From Paratinospora sagittata (taxonomy: Eukaryota > Streptophyta > Magnoliopsida > Ranunculales > Menispermaceae): a stretch of 64,000 nt of DNA. The position numbers and the translations under genes were made by a program. This document shows, in pieces, positions 46,884 to 59,830 of this stretch. The notes under the pieces were generated by a model that did not search any database, was not told where the DNA came from, and saw only the letters and a program-made list of their open reading frames with translations. Every line of letters begins with the position of its first letter. The stretch's first letter is position 1. Location of the stretch: assembly GCA_035771175.1 (NCBI GenBank), contig CM069598.1, forward strand, positions 6,975,413-7,039,412, read 5' to 3'.

Positions 46884-49800
46884 ATGGCGTCTGAAGCTCA
46901 CGAGAATCACAGATCTGAACTACAACAACAACAACAAGAAGAAAAAGAAGAAGAAGAAGAAGAAAAGGTAACATCTTGTATTCCACAAATAAGAGTTCCA
47001 GATCGATCTGAGAGCAGCAGCAACAGTACTAACACCTGGTCGGCCTCTAATTTCCACGTGAGATCGCACTCGACAACTCCTCGGAGCCGGCAAGTATCGC
47101 CGAGAAGCCCCGCCGCTGGATTCCGAGACTTCGGTTTTGGATTGAATCAGCAGCAGCCTTCGAGGTTCTCCAATTCTTACAGATCTTCTTCTTCTTCTAG
47201 TTACAGTTTGAAGAGATGGATCGGGTTCTGGTTTCTCGGTTTTTGGTCGAATCAGAAGCAGCAGCAGCGGGGGAAGAGGAAGGGTTATTGGAGAGTTTGG
47301 TATCGGATGAAGCGGATAAGAGGTCTTTTGGTTCTGCTTGGGTTGGTTGGGTTGTTTTTCTTGATGAATTGGTGGATGTTTTCGCGGCTTCAATATCATA
47401 GAGTTGGATCCAAGGTCGGGTTTTTCGGTGGGAATTCGTCGTCTCTGCGGGTACGAAGTTGTTCATATTTGAACTTGGATGATTTGATTGATGATCTTTG
47501 TTAATTTTCAGTACTTTCGTTGATTCTTATTTGGTAGAAGTTTTTTAGTTTAAGAGGTTAAGCTGATTCCGAGAGTAAGTACTGATTGAAAGTATTGCAT
47601 GCTTGTTTGGATTAACGCTCTTGCACTATGACTTAAAAAGAAAGAAAAAATTAAAAAAATGTTTCTTTTTTTTTTTTTGGGGGGGGGGGGGGGGGGGCGC
47701 GGCGGCGGGAATGTTGATCCCGTAAAACTAAAAAAGCTATAGCTGATAAATAGAGGTTCAACTTAGCAAATATAGATATGAGTAATGCTACAGTGACATT
47801 CAAGGTGTGCATCTATGTACATTACTTTTATACACCATTAGATTGCCTCGAATCACGTATTGATACATGATTCAATATAATCCAATGGTATATAAAGGTG
47901 ATGTACTCCATAAATGTACACTTTGGATGTCACTCTAGTATTTAGCATTTTCCTGTAGATGTTAGACTAGATTTATAATGAGTCGAAAAAACATGATTGA
48001 TAAATGAGATAAACGAGCAAATATGCTTGTGAGGAGGTTTGAATCCAAAGACTTCTGATATAACGACTGTTATAATAAGTAGAGGCCCAACTATGTATAT
48101 CGAGTGAAGATAGATATTAACAGTACCAGCAAGCGGAAGAATGCATGCACAAGTTAAGTTAGAGTGTTAAGCACATGGACATTGGCTTCATGATTGAGTA
48201 CAAGACTAATTAATCATACTTCTAATTTATGTCTAGTAGTATGCACATTTTGACTTAAAATGAGGTTTGTTGGATTCAAGTGATGGTCTTATTTGAGTTT
48301 TGAATATGTTTATGAATTAGCTTGATCATTGCCCAGGGGCACAAGTGGGGTGATTGCTTAGCTTAGTATTGTCATTTCTTCAGGGAAAATGGAGTAATTT
48401 TGTTAAAGGAAAAAGGCCCCAGAGAGTTGTATTTTCAAGGCTGTTGGCATTGGCTGCCCACGCATTAGCAGAGGTACGCTTTGGATGTGAAGTTCCATGT
48501 CATTTAGGTATGCATCAATTTCACAATTTTGTTTTGGTTGGTTGCATCTCATTGTTGACTGTTAAGAACAATGTGGCATTTAGGGACATGGAAAACCCAA
48601 GCCTAAAGATTTGTGGGAGGAGCCCCTGATTCCTGCTTCTGCTTGGACTCCTTGTGCTGACCAACGAAATTGGGAACCTTGTGGTAACAAACCCTCTTCT
48701 TAATATCATTTAGTGCTTCAAGTTTTTTTTTTTTTCATGCTTTCTAATGGATTTATATGTGGAAACTTTAATGTTAGAGGGAAAGAATGGCTACATTCTT
48801 GTAAGTGCAAATGGGGGCATGAATCAGCAGCGAGTAGCTGTAAGTATGCTCTCTAAAATTAATTTTTTTTTCTTTTTCTATATGCGATCTCTCTTTATTT
48901 TTTCAATTCCCAATTTTAATATTGTTGGGTAATTCTGTAGGCTTCTTTAGAATTTCTCTAACTTAGTGATTCTTGAGGCTATTCTTTAGGGCTTTTGTAA
49001 TTTCTAACGAATATTGTGCTTGGTATAGGTCTGCAACGCTGTTACTCTTGCTCGACTACTTAATGCAACTCTTGTCATTCCAAGATTTCTGTTTAGTAGT
49101 GTTTGGAAAGATGTAAGGTAATTTTCTCTTCAGTTGATTTGTGCAATTATTATTATTATTATTGTTATTATTTTTAAAAATTTGGATTGGATATATTCTT
49201 CTGCCCCTGGTTTTCATCCCCAACACTAGGATAGACTAAGTGATGCTTAGGTAAGTTGTTTAAAGCTCAATTGAAGCTTAAAGAAAGAGAATATCTTCCT
49301 CTTATGCTGATGTCAAGTGGGTATGTATAAAGTGAAAAAATTGTGTAAGTCATGTAGAATTTGGTCACCAAGCTCAACTAAACTCAACTCAATAAGGCCT
49401 TTTCTCAACTATATGGGTCGGGTGCATGAATCTGCTTCCTCAATCTGCTCTGTCAAGGGCTAAGTTGATATTTATATTACTAGTCGTTATATCTTTTGAA
49501 TTATCTCTATCCATGTTATTTAATTTCTTGCTTTGTCTTTATCGTTACTGTGATTTGTTAATACGTTACTCCTCCTAACTAGCACTTCTAATGGTCTTTA
49601 CTATATGTGTTCAAACCACCTTAATCAATTCTCTCTCTTTTTATCTCTTATTAGGGGGTTCCTATCTTTTCTCAAATATCTCTTTTTACGGTGTACCTAT
49701 CTTTACATTTGAATTTTCTTAACATCTAATTCGTTAATGTGATGTTTCTTTATTGCATGACTTTCTATTCCATATAGCATGACTGACCTAATAGCTGATA

Positions 49801-52800
49801 TTATAAAATTCTCCTTCCATTTTCAATGGATACACCAATCATATGGTACTCCAGAAACCTAAGACATTCCACAAATTTGAGCTCTGATACTATGTTAGAT
49901 ATCCATTGAACCTAAAAGCTATAGTTAATTGGGGGAGGTCTAACACAACACATCAAGCTATCAATAAACAACATCATACAAAAACTCTTGGGCAAGGTTC
50001 TTAGGCATCTTTAATGAAGTGTCACTTATTGCAGCCTGCAGGACTAAAGCAACCAAGAGATAAATCCTACAAGTCAACAATGGAAGTCGATAAAGTTACA
50101 TTACCCCCTAGCATCTACATACAGTTTACATATCATGTGTTTTCCTCAAGCCAATGCCAACAGCCTTGGGTAAAAGCTTAACCCCCAGTCCAAGTCTGAC
50201 GTGATTTGCTAAAGGAAAAGTGGTTTATTTTCCTCAAAGATGTGACAGAGCTTGCACATTTTTTTGGTGTGTTAATGAATGTTTCAGGAGTTCAGTTGTA
50301 GAAGGTATAGCTAGAAATATTTTAATATGTACCTATTTACAATAATTTCTACATTCTATCAATTAGGACAACCTTAGTTAATAAGTAGGTTTGTTAGGAT
50401 GTATTCAACTAAATGAATGAGAGGAGGTAATTCGTTTGTGCTCTATGTCATTTTGTGCCTTTTCTTTTCTATTATCATGGCATTTGAGTGGAAGTGTGGA
50501 ACTAGTTAATTGTATACTTCTATCAGTTAAGACACCACTGTGCTCCTTATCTCCTTTTAAGTTAAATCAATATATCTGCAGACCTCCAATTGTAATAGCA
50601 GAACAACAAAAGAAAGGAGAGAAGGTCAAATGATGGATAAGCTGACATAGAGTAATTTTAAAAGAAATTTCCCTTGTTTTTAATGAAATAGTCTCTTTTT
50701 AAAATATAAAAATAAAATAGTAAAAAAGTAATTTTGAAAGAAACTGATGAATTGCATTTTTTAGTGAATTGAGCATGTTCTGTGAACTACGTTTACTCTA
50801 TGTAGAGCATATATTAGTTACTGGTGTGGAAAATATATCTGGCTGATCTATATTTTACTTCTATTCATGTGTTTTTTTTTTTGTGGCAATTTGTTCATTT
50901 GTTGTTCTCCCACTCTGGTTTCATTTGAGATTCTATGGTGTTCACATTAATGAAACAGTTGGATAAGGGTGGTTGTGGTGGTAGTTGTTGGTTATAGATG
51001 ACATGATGGAGTAATTAGAATTTAGCTAGACATGATTCTATTGGGTGGTTATGTATCAGATTCCATTTGCTTGTCACATGAACTGTATTAAGCTTTTTGG
51101 TTTTAAACTCTCAAGTCTTGATTTCTAAGATTTATTTGGTAAATTACTTGCATTTATAAATTATTGATTTTACGGTAGTTTTTTCCTCTCATTGTATCTT
51201 AGTGACGGAAAAGTGACAATATCAAATTCTACAATGTCCTAGCCAATTCAGTGATATCTATCAGGAAGAGCATTTCATCAACTATCTAAAACCAGATATC
51301 AGAATAGTGAAGGAACTTCCTGTGGAACTGCAGTCATTAGATTTGGAGGCAATTGGTAGCATTGTGAGTAACCCTTCTTCTATTACTTTTTTCAAGGTTT
51401 CATGTCATCACGTCTTTTGCTTTTATTTCTGATCCTGTTCTCATCAGTCTTTTCAACTAATGTGTATGTTGGAATTTTCCGGCTTATTGTACGTTGTCAA
51501 GAAACTTGGCATTGGCTAATGAAATTTCTGCCAGGTAACTGATGCAGATATTATGAAAGAGTCCAAGCCTAGCTTTTATCTGAAACACATTCTTCCCATC
51601 CTGTTTAAAAATAGAGTCGTTCATTTTGTTGGATTTGGGAATCGTCTGGCCTTTGATCCGATCCCATTTCAGCTGCAGGTATATTGATTTTGTTTCACAT
51701 TCTTGGTTCAGTAATCTTTTGCTTTCAAATTCTTACCTTTACACTGTTTCCTCTTATTTATCTTGTTTTTATTTTCTACTTCTCCTAATTCATGGACTTC
51801 ATGTAGAGACTCCGTTGTAGATGCAACTTCCATGCACTGCAATTTGTTCCCAAAATTCAAGAAATCGGTGCATTGCTTCTTCAAAGGATACGTCAGGATA
51901 CGTCTCATGTGGGACCATTGGATTTTCATCTGGTTGGTCCATATGCGAATGTGAATGGCCAACCATACCATCCTACAAAAACATCCAGATATTTGGCTCT
52001 GCACTTGAGATTTGAAATTGACATGGTAGCCCATTCTCTATGCAATTTTGGTGGTGGTGAAGAAGAGAAAAAGGAACTGGAAGCATATCGTGCAATTCAT
52101 TTCCCTGCACTAACACTTCTCGAGAATACCTCTAAGTACGCAATGGATGGTCAACCTTTAATTACTTAGCAATAAGTTTATAACCAGAAAAATTTACAGA
52201 TTCTGTCATAGAAACTCAAGCATGATTTGTTACACCATTTTCTATACTTCTGTATTTCTAGGGAAACGTCTTTCTGGGAAAACATTGCTCTACCACATTC
52301 CCACTCATCTCTAAGGGAATAATTTTATACTTTTCAGGTTGCCTTCTGCTGCAGATCTACGGTCTGAGGGACAATGTCCTCTAACACCTGAAGAAGCCGT
52401 ACTTATGCTTGCAGCTCTTGGCTTCCAGCGCAAGACACACATATTCCTTGCTGGTGCCCAAATATATGGTGGGCAATCAAGATTGGCTGCTTTGACTAGC
52501 TTGTATCCTAACTTGGTTACTAAAGAGAAGCTGTTATTGCCTTCTGAGATAGAACCATTTGTGAACTTCTCGTCACAGGTAATTTACAATTTTTTTTTTT
52601 AAATCTTTGGCTCAATTTGGTTTTTCTGTTAAATTTACAAAAATAGGATTTTCATACCCAAAGAACTTATTAATTACATAATGCTAAACAACAAATTTGA
52701 TTTGCTGTGGCCTTTTGCATAAACAATAACTGAAAAATTATTTGTCTTTTGGTTCATCCATAATTACTTGACTTATTCACCCTCAATGTTTTGCATCCTA

Positions 52801-53165
52801 AAATTACCTTCAGATTTCCATATTTTGCTATTGAAAGCTTCATGAATCTGTTGCAGTTGGCAGCCCTGGACTTCATAGGCTGTGCAGCTGCTGATGCTTT
52901 TGCCATGACAGACTCAGGGAGCCAGTTGTCATCACTGGTTACTGGTTATCGTATTTACTTTGGGGGAGGTAAAATGCTGTCCATCCGGCCAAACAAGCGT
53001 CGTCTTGCCAGCATCTTTTTGAAAAATTCCACGATACACTGGAGTGAGTTTGAAGTGAGAGTGAGGAAAGCAGTTAAACAGAGCAAGCAGGTTCATGAGA
53101 GACCTGTTTCCAGAAGTGTTTACAGGCTTCCACGTTGTCGAGAATGTATGTGCACTACTAACTAG
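46884..53165 (+). CDS. O-fucosyltransferase family protein (GT106, PF10250 type)
   Basis: Ten exons join in frame: 46884-47450, 48384-48473, 48584-48683, 48778-48839, 49029-49117, 51243-51363, 51535-51678, 51807-52135, 52338-52578 and 52857-53165, giving 683 residues. The start is the ATG in ACCATGG; there is no ATG further upstream in frame. It is a type II Golgi membrane protein: Gln/Glu-rich, Ser/Arg-rich cytosolic part, one membrane span at about 147-166 ([20 protein letters not shown]), then the lumenal catalytic domain. It has NGGMNQQR (sugar-nucleotide loop), HLRFEIDM with the conserved basic-acidic cluster, and [17 protein letters not shown]. The family includes pectin RG-I rhamnosyltransferases and putative protein O-fucosyltransferases acting on cell-wall or adhesion substrates. 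The exact member and sugar donor cannot be told. Confidence 0.9.
47679..47697 (+). repeat. Poly-G tract in O-fucosyltransferase intron 1
   Basis: A run of about 13 T leads into 19 G and then a GC-only patch (cgcggcggcggg). Very unusual in this AT-rich region. Confidence 0.9.
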
Positions 53166-53895
53166 TATCTCCACGCAAATTAAATATCATGTAAGCTGTG
53201 ACATTAATTTTGATTAATTTTATCAAGCTTGCATCAATGAGGAAATGACCAGTTTTGATTTTGAATGTGGTTTATTCTTTTTGACATGATACAACTTTGC
53301 GGTATCCATGCTATTGCTTGTGATTCTTGAACTGATTATGGAAGCAAATGAGGGCTTCTCCCCCTAGCCAGTACCATGGAAAGACCAATTACTCAAGAAC
53401 ATCTTCATAGTTTGGGCACCCAAACACCCATATTCACTAAGGTCTTTTTCTATTTGTCAGAACTGTCATGAAGGGTTTGAATTGAAAAAAAAAAAAAAAC
53501 CTAGCCCAGTCAGTTAGTAGGGTTCAAGTTATCTGGAAAAGTCACAATGGCTTATTTTTTCTCAGAAAGAACTGACTTTAACCAACTCAACAAAGGCTGC
53601 TTCCTGACACCATTCTGCTGCTAGCATGTTTGTGAGTGTTGCCACACTTCATTCAGAAGCCTGCAACTATTATCAAGAAAGATCTGATTATTAGTCACTG
53701 ACAAAACTGCAGTTTGGGCCAGGTCAGTTACCTGGCTTTCTGAATTTAATATTCTAACTTGTGAAAAAAAAAAAGAAATTGTTCACTTGTGGATTGTAAT
53801 CATTGATTTTTCTTGAATGGAGTAGAGCCACCAAGTTGCCAGGTGCACCCAACAAAAAAAAATGAAAAGTAGGTGATGAGCAACTATTTTCTTTT

Positions 53896-53927
<32 letters not shown>

Positions 53928-56900
53928 TTTTTTTTTTTTTTTTTTTTTATTTTTATCTAAGAGGGACGATATTTATTAGATCATACATTACACTCGTGTT
54001 TCATTTCGTTGTAGTATGATAGTGCAATATTCTTGTTAGTATATCCCCTTATCCAACATATTAAGTCTCTAGGACTTGCAATTCTCTAAGAAATTACTAC
54101 AAAAACCCATAAGGGTGAGAATGAAAAGCATATTGGTTTTGTTCTTTCTTTCTTTTCTTGCTAAATTAACCATGTTTCATCAAGATTTATATTAATAGAT
54201 AATAAGTAAGAAAATTGCCACTCAAGAGTTTCTTAAAAGAGTGCCCTTGTTATGGAAGGCTTTTTATTAAGGTTATTAAATAAAATACCACTAAATTAAG
54301 AGGAGAATTAGGAAATCTTCACTTTCTTAGAGGTGCATTCAGATCCTTAGAATTCCCAATTGAGATACAAACTGGGACACTTTGCTTTCAGCTTGTCTCC
54401 ATCATTCTAATATTTGTCAAAATGCCACACAAGACTGTAAGCTGCATTAACAACATATCAGTGCTTTACTACATAATACCATCATTTGTGATTAGACCCT
54501 AAAAAGTGACATTAAAGTAATTCCTCTAAGAAAAATATATAATTCATTACCACAACTTAGACTATATCCACTAACTAGAAGACTTGAGATACCCAAATCA
54601 GATAAATCGGAATTTTCATCCAAGAAAATACTATCCTTTTGGCTTTGAATCGTCAAATATATATATATATATTAATTAGGAACAACGTGCCCTTAAACCC
54701 CGTGAGGTTTAAAAACCTAATAATTCCTACACCAACAAATTAACAAGAATGGTCCTGCCCCCAAGGCCCATAGTCAGTCGAATTTGTAAATCTATATTGT
54801 GAGTTCGGATACGATACTTACTCCTTTAAGGGACCTACGTTATAGAAGCTTTTAGCTCCGTAAAGTGCCCCACGAATGTATTTATTAATCTCTAATCAAA
54901 TTTACCTTTTTTTGCTTGAAGTAAACCCTATTGACTAATGATAGAAATCTTCCAATAAAATATAGTATTGGGTTCAGTTGATGTGCCATGGAGACGCCCT
55001 CTATTTCTAAAGCCCCTTTAAATATTTCTTCTTAGCTAGATGTATAAAGTCTTATTTTTCACCTCTTCTTTTGTATTCTTATGGATTAAGCACGCCTGGT
55101 AGATAACCTAAACATATAAAAATATAATGAATTTCCTCATTTGTCAAATGTTAACCAGACTACAAGGAAACATATTGTAAAAAGGCATCAACAGTTACAA
55201 AAGAACTGCTTCACTGCTTTATGACTATCTTTGTGACTAGGCATAACAAGCCAAATTAAGGAAAATGAGTTGAGAAATGAGTTTTTTTTTTTTTTTTTTT
55301 TTTTTTTGGCATTACTACAAACTAGACTAAATACAGACAGTAGGGCCAAAGATTAGACAGCTTGTGTTCAGTGTTGATGGTAAAAAAATATCATGGAGGG
55401 GAGAAGAAAAGAAACCATTTCTCACCCATGCTGATGCTAGTGTTACTACTGCTACTACTGCTACTACTGCCTTAATGTCATTGTTAACTGCTACATGATT
55501 TAATCACACTTCTTATGCCCATGCTTTTTTTGCTTCAAATATAACTTGCCATTCGGACTTCATCAATCATCATGTTGAAAATTTTGATTTTCATTATGAT
55601 TAATTCCACTGATTTGTACATCATTGATAGTAATCCTCATAAAATATATCTAGCTATCACCATATGAAAAAAAAACACAAAAAACATTCTGGAGTTATAA
55701 AACCCTTCTTGTTTCACCTCACTCATAAGATAATTGTGTCTTCTTTGAGCACTTGCATCCAAAGGACTTGGTACTAATTAACTTATCTATTTCTCATAGA
55801 GGAATATTATTTTGGTCTGTACTTGACGAATCTCCACCTTGGACCCAAATCAAGCCATTTATCACAGGCGTTTCGCTCTAAAATGCCCCGGTACTAATGA
55901 GAGTGAGATTCTAATTTATATTTTACATAATAAACATATTGTCCATATTTCATGTGAAATTATTATTTTGGTCCAGACATACCTAACAATAACATTAAGC
56001 ATTTCTCTCAAGGCTTTACTTCACCAGGAAAGACATTTGTTGCTAGTGTGAAATATAGGACTATTATGAATAATTCCCAACATTAGTCTGGTGAGGTACC
56101 CTAAGTGATCAATCTATATATATATATATGTGTGTGTATGTATAAGAACATTCATATTGCCATAGTGAATTGTTCAATCTTGGAGGATAAAGCAACAAAT
56201 TAACTTACAATGTGATCACAACGTTCATCAAGTAGCTAGCTTCAATGACGTTGATGCCACGAGAAATATGTAACTCCTCCTCAATCTGAACGAGAGCAAG
56301 TGGTAAAAAAGTTCATGGTGACTGGTGGGTCTGTGTGATTTCAAGTGCTCTCTCCTGTTCTGTTACTCCACCAGTACTGTTCATCCCCTAACAAAAATGT
56401 CTTCAATAACATGATGTTGGAATATTAGTGGTTTGCAAGTCACCCCAACTAACCGATCATCTATATCATGCTCTTCAAGACTCATATTTGTCGGTTCCAT
56501 AATCTCTCAAAAATAAATAAATTTTTGAGGTGTTAATTAATTATTATTATTATTTTTGGTGGGATCCTCATCAGTAATCAATGGTGCAAAATGTGGGCAA
56601 CAATCTATAGACAGATCTATAGGGGATTTACTGGCAGCAATACTGGAACACTGTCACCATGCAACCATGCTACTTGCTAAAAAAAAAAAAAAAGGCACGT
56701 TTCCCAGGAAGAAATGGGGTTGGTGTGGTGACCAAAGTGCACCAACAATTTCAAACTTCATGAAGCCATCTGCACTACACTGCCTTTCTAAACATTGGTG
56801 TACCAGCTGTGGCCTTGAACAAACCCCACCCAATTCCTCTGTTTTTGCTCTGCAAGTTGCTCCATTTGACCCTCCAACCAATTGGGTTCTCTGTTTTTCT

Positions 56901-58172
56901 AACTCAACCAAAAAAAAAAAAACTGATTTCAGTGCATACATCAATCTAATTCCTTGCACCTTAGCAGTTATGAGCATGACCACGAACACTTAAACGTGTT
57001 GGCTACTAAATAATGAAAGGTGATTTGAACTCGAGAGCTTTAGGGTAGATGTGCTTACACCCAACTACTGAATCAACCCACCGTTTATATATCAAAAGAG
57101 AGTTAGATTGGTAGTTATTCTGTTTTCTTTGTCCATTTATATTATTTTAGGTTTTCTTTTATTATTTAGTTGCTCATTCTAACTAATTTTCATCAATTGG
57201 GCTAGATTACAATTCTACGTCGTTCTTCAAGTCCATTGCAATAAACAAAGATTTTAATTAGATGGACTTGACAAGAGTTCTTTCTTGATGATGATCATCT
57301 TATTGATTGGATCAATTCAACGGCCGAGATTGATGGGTACTTAGATAGATCAAACTTAGGTTGATGGACCTAAGAAACAGGGAAGAATATTGCCACTCTC
57401 AAAAAGTTGGTGGTTGTCATCATTGATTAAATGAAAACACAGATTAGTGAGAGACCACGGCCTTTTGCAGCATCACAAAGAAGGGCAAGGAAAAAGTCAT
57501 CTTTTGACTTTTTTTACATTTTTTATTTTTTTTTAAATAAAATACAAATATAATGTATAGTCCAGTGTGCCCGTGGCCGTGTCTCATGTTTCTACAACTT
57601 CAATCGAGTACCGTCGGCATCTGCCATTGACCTTCTTTTATGACCAAACTACCCTTGTTAGTGGGCCAAAAAAAATACACTATTCCCTTAACGTTCTCTA
57701 AAAGTCAAAGGGCAAATTTTGTCATTTCATGAAAGCCTAATTTGTTGCCACCCTTAGACTCCAAGCATTCACACAAAATTCTTCCGAAATTTTTATTCAA
57801 GTTCCCATCTATTCTTTGATAATTCTTTGACTACGTAGGGTCAACTTTATATGATTGACCAACTCTCCACCATCCGATCATGATCAACGGTGATAACGGG
57901 TGGCACCGTCTCGCCAATTGTGATAAAGGGTCAATGATCCTATGGACACAAGAAATCAAAAATAAATCAATTAATTATTTTAAAAAAAAATGGAGTTTTG
58001 GGTAGATGTCAATTTTATAATGTAGTTTTGAGAAATAGAAGGCTTGGCCTAACCATGGCCATATATATTCACCCTTTAAAGCACTCACAGTCCCTTCCAC
58101 AGAAAGAGCTTTTGTTGCATTTATCACCTCTCACTACCTTACAACTTCTTCTTCTTCTTCTTCTTAATTTAC
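53166..58172. other. 5-kb gene-poor spacer
   Basis: Contains the O-fucosyltransferase 3' UTR, an (ATT)n tract with poly-T (53897-53948), a poly-T run (55281-55308), a (GCTACTACT)n patch near 55441-55465 and (TA)n at 56117-56130. The 145-residue frame at 56556-56993 has two poly-A encoded Lys runs and no family resemblance. A minus-strand SINE-like relic lies at 57010-57085. From 58040 the CLE promoter begins, with TATA-like 'catatatattcac' near 58060. Confidence 0.45.
57010..57085 (-). repeat. tRNA-derived SINE-like relic
   Basis: On the minus strand GGGTTGATTCAGTAGTTGGG (A-box-like TTCAGTAGTTGG) is followed about 35 bases on by GAGTTCAAATC (B-box-like). Same family as 2085-2175. No A-rich tail is visible. 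Confidence 0.45.
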
Positions 58173-58412
58173 ATGTCTTTTGAGATGAATCGTTTTCATC
58201 TGTGTTTTCTTCTTGTTGCCTTCTTCTTCTTCTTCCTCTCTATATCTCCGAGGTCTCACGCCATTAGAACGCGATCCGTCGATCTTTCTAGTGGTAGAAA
58301 TCAAGTGTTTAAAACACCTGTTACAGCACCAGCAATTGGGATAGGAAAGGAATTAGAATCAGAGAAGAGAAGAGTTCCTACAGGTTCCAATCCACTCCAT
58401 AACAGGAGGTAG
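58173..58412 (+). CDS. CLE peptide precursor
   Basis: An intronless 79-residue precursor of a secreted CLE signalling peptide. The N-terminus (LCFLLVAFFFFFLSISP) is a signal peptide, a variable Ser/Thr/Pro-containing linker follows, and the C-terminal CLE motif RRVPTGSNPLHN sits four residues from the end with RR before the stop. The mature peptide would be 12-13 residues, with Pro4 and Pro9 hydroxylated in related peptides. CLE peptides bind CLV1/BAM-type receptor kinases and control meristem and vascular cell fate. The motif is nearest to the CLE19/20/22 and CLE40 group. A second ATG at codon 5 is an alternative start giving a tighter signal peptide. Confidence 0.9.
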   Translation: MSFEMNRFHLCFLLVAFFFFFLSISPRSHAIRTRSVDLSSGRNQVFKTPVTAPAIGIGKELESEKRRVPTGSNPLHNRR

Positions 58413-59830
58413 TTTTATTTTTGAAGAAGATTAAGTAGTGTTTCAGTTTCTCATTTTTAAATTAGCTTCATCTTGATGATTATTAGAACATATACTTCAA
58501 AGACACCAACAAGATCAACCGTGTTACATGGATCAGAGTGCAAATTTGGGTTTATAGGAAGATGATGATGATTTTATACACAGAAAGAGAGATTAATGCA
58601 TGTACAGAAGGTAAGTGTTGTAGTAGTATTAGTACAAAAAGAAAAGAAAGAATACTCATGTATGATTTTTAGATCCAATTAGTTGTTTTGTTTATATCTA
58701 TATATTGTAACCAATGCAGAATTTGTTAAACATACACCTTGTAGAAGCTTTATGAAGTCATTGATTTTTACATATGTTTTAATAGAGAACTTGGGTCCCC
58801 TTGTTTGGGATTCATCATGCCAAATCTCGTTAATTTTGGGCATTTTTCTTTTCTTATCATTGGTTAATACATTAATCATTATTGAGTTCTTCAATAAGCC
58901 ATTTCTTTATGAATGATGTAATTCAGCTGAACTGAACCAGAAATGTTAGAAAAGGAAAGCAAATACAGCACTTTTCTTTCCAACAAGTAATTTGCTCTGT
59001 GCTATCATCTAAAGAAAGTGAGGAGCAGTGGAAGGAGGAGATGGAAATAGTAAACTTGAAATTCCCCTTTTTGTCCATTCTGCAATTTCATTTTGGTTAA
59101 CTTCATCCAGTGAGGTGGTCCACAAGTTGCAGGTTGTTTTATTTTCTGTGTGTTTTTGTACCAATTCTCTTCAAGGCCCACAAGCTTTTAACATAAGAGT
59201 ATCTGCTTTGTTTATTTATCAGAAAGAGCTGCAGTGTCTTTCCTAGACTTGGAGAGAGGGTAGGTTGGAGAAGTACTTAGAAATTTATCCTCAGTTGGTT
59301 CAGAAATTTCATTGCTCTGCTCAAAATTTATATAAAGCAACTTGTATCATTTACAAGTAACCTTTAATTATCTCAATTAACGTGCTAATCGATGTTGCTT
59401 GGCGAAGGGCAAATAATAAAGGGTGTCACATAGAGTAATTAATTTAGAGATCTTGGTTTCTGAGTAATAAATCTAGCTTTAAACTTCAAATTTGCGATGT
59501 AAAAACCAATAAGGAGAATGTTTTCTTATATGTTCAGTTACATCTGAAATCTAGAAGAAATCATGCATCCAAATCATGAAACTATGATACGATCAACCTG
59601 GTTTAAACCAAACCAAATAGTTGGTACTGAAATACAATCAAAATGATATTAAAGTACAATATTACACAAAATTTTCATATACAAATGGAGGCAAGAACTA
59701 TAAAAAAGAAAAGAAAAGAAAAGGAATTGATCCATTGCTGAACAAAGGAAAACTTCAACTTTAATCTTCCTCTGCTGCCGATGAAACAGAAAGTTCAACT
59801 TTGCGGAGTAGTCTCGGAATTGCTAATGCA
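58413..59830 (+). other. CLE 3' UTR and spacer
   Basis: T-rich 3' flank with 'aatcaattaatg'-type AT-rich text. A block at 58785-58832 containing 'gaacttgggtcccc' recurs at 62554-62601. No gene is seen. Confidence 0.45.

Noticed and set aside
46920..47466. 159- and 89-codon minus-strand frames opposite the first O-fucosyltransferase exon
   Set aside because: Shadows of a Gln/Glu/Ser-rich coding exon; no family match.
56556..56993. 145-codon plus-strand frame in the 53-58 kb spacer, with a 111-codon frame opposite
   Set aside because: It contains two Lys runs from poly-A tracts, no domain, and the opposite strand is equally open, which points to chance.
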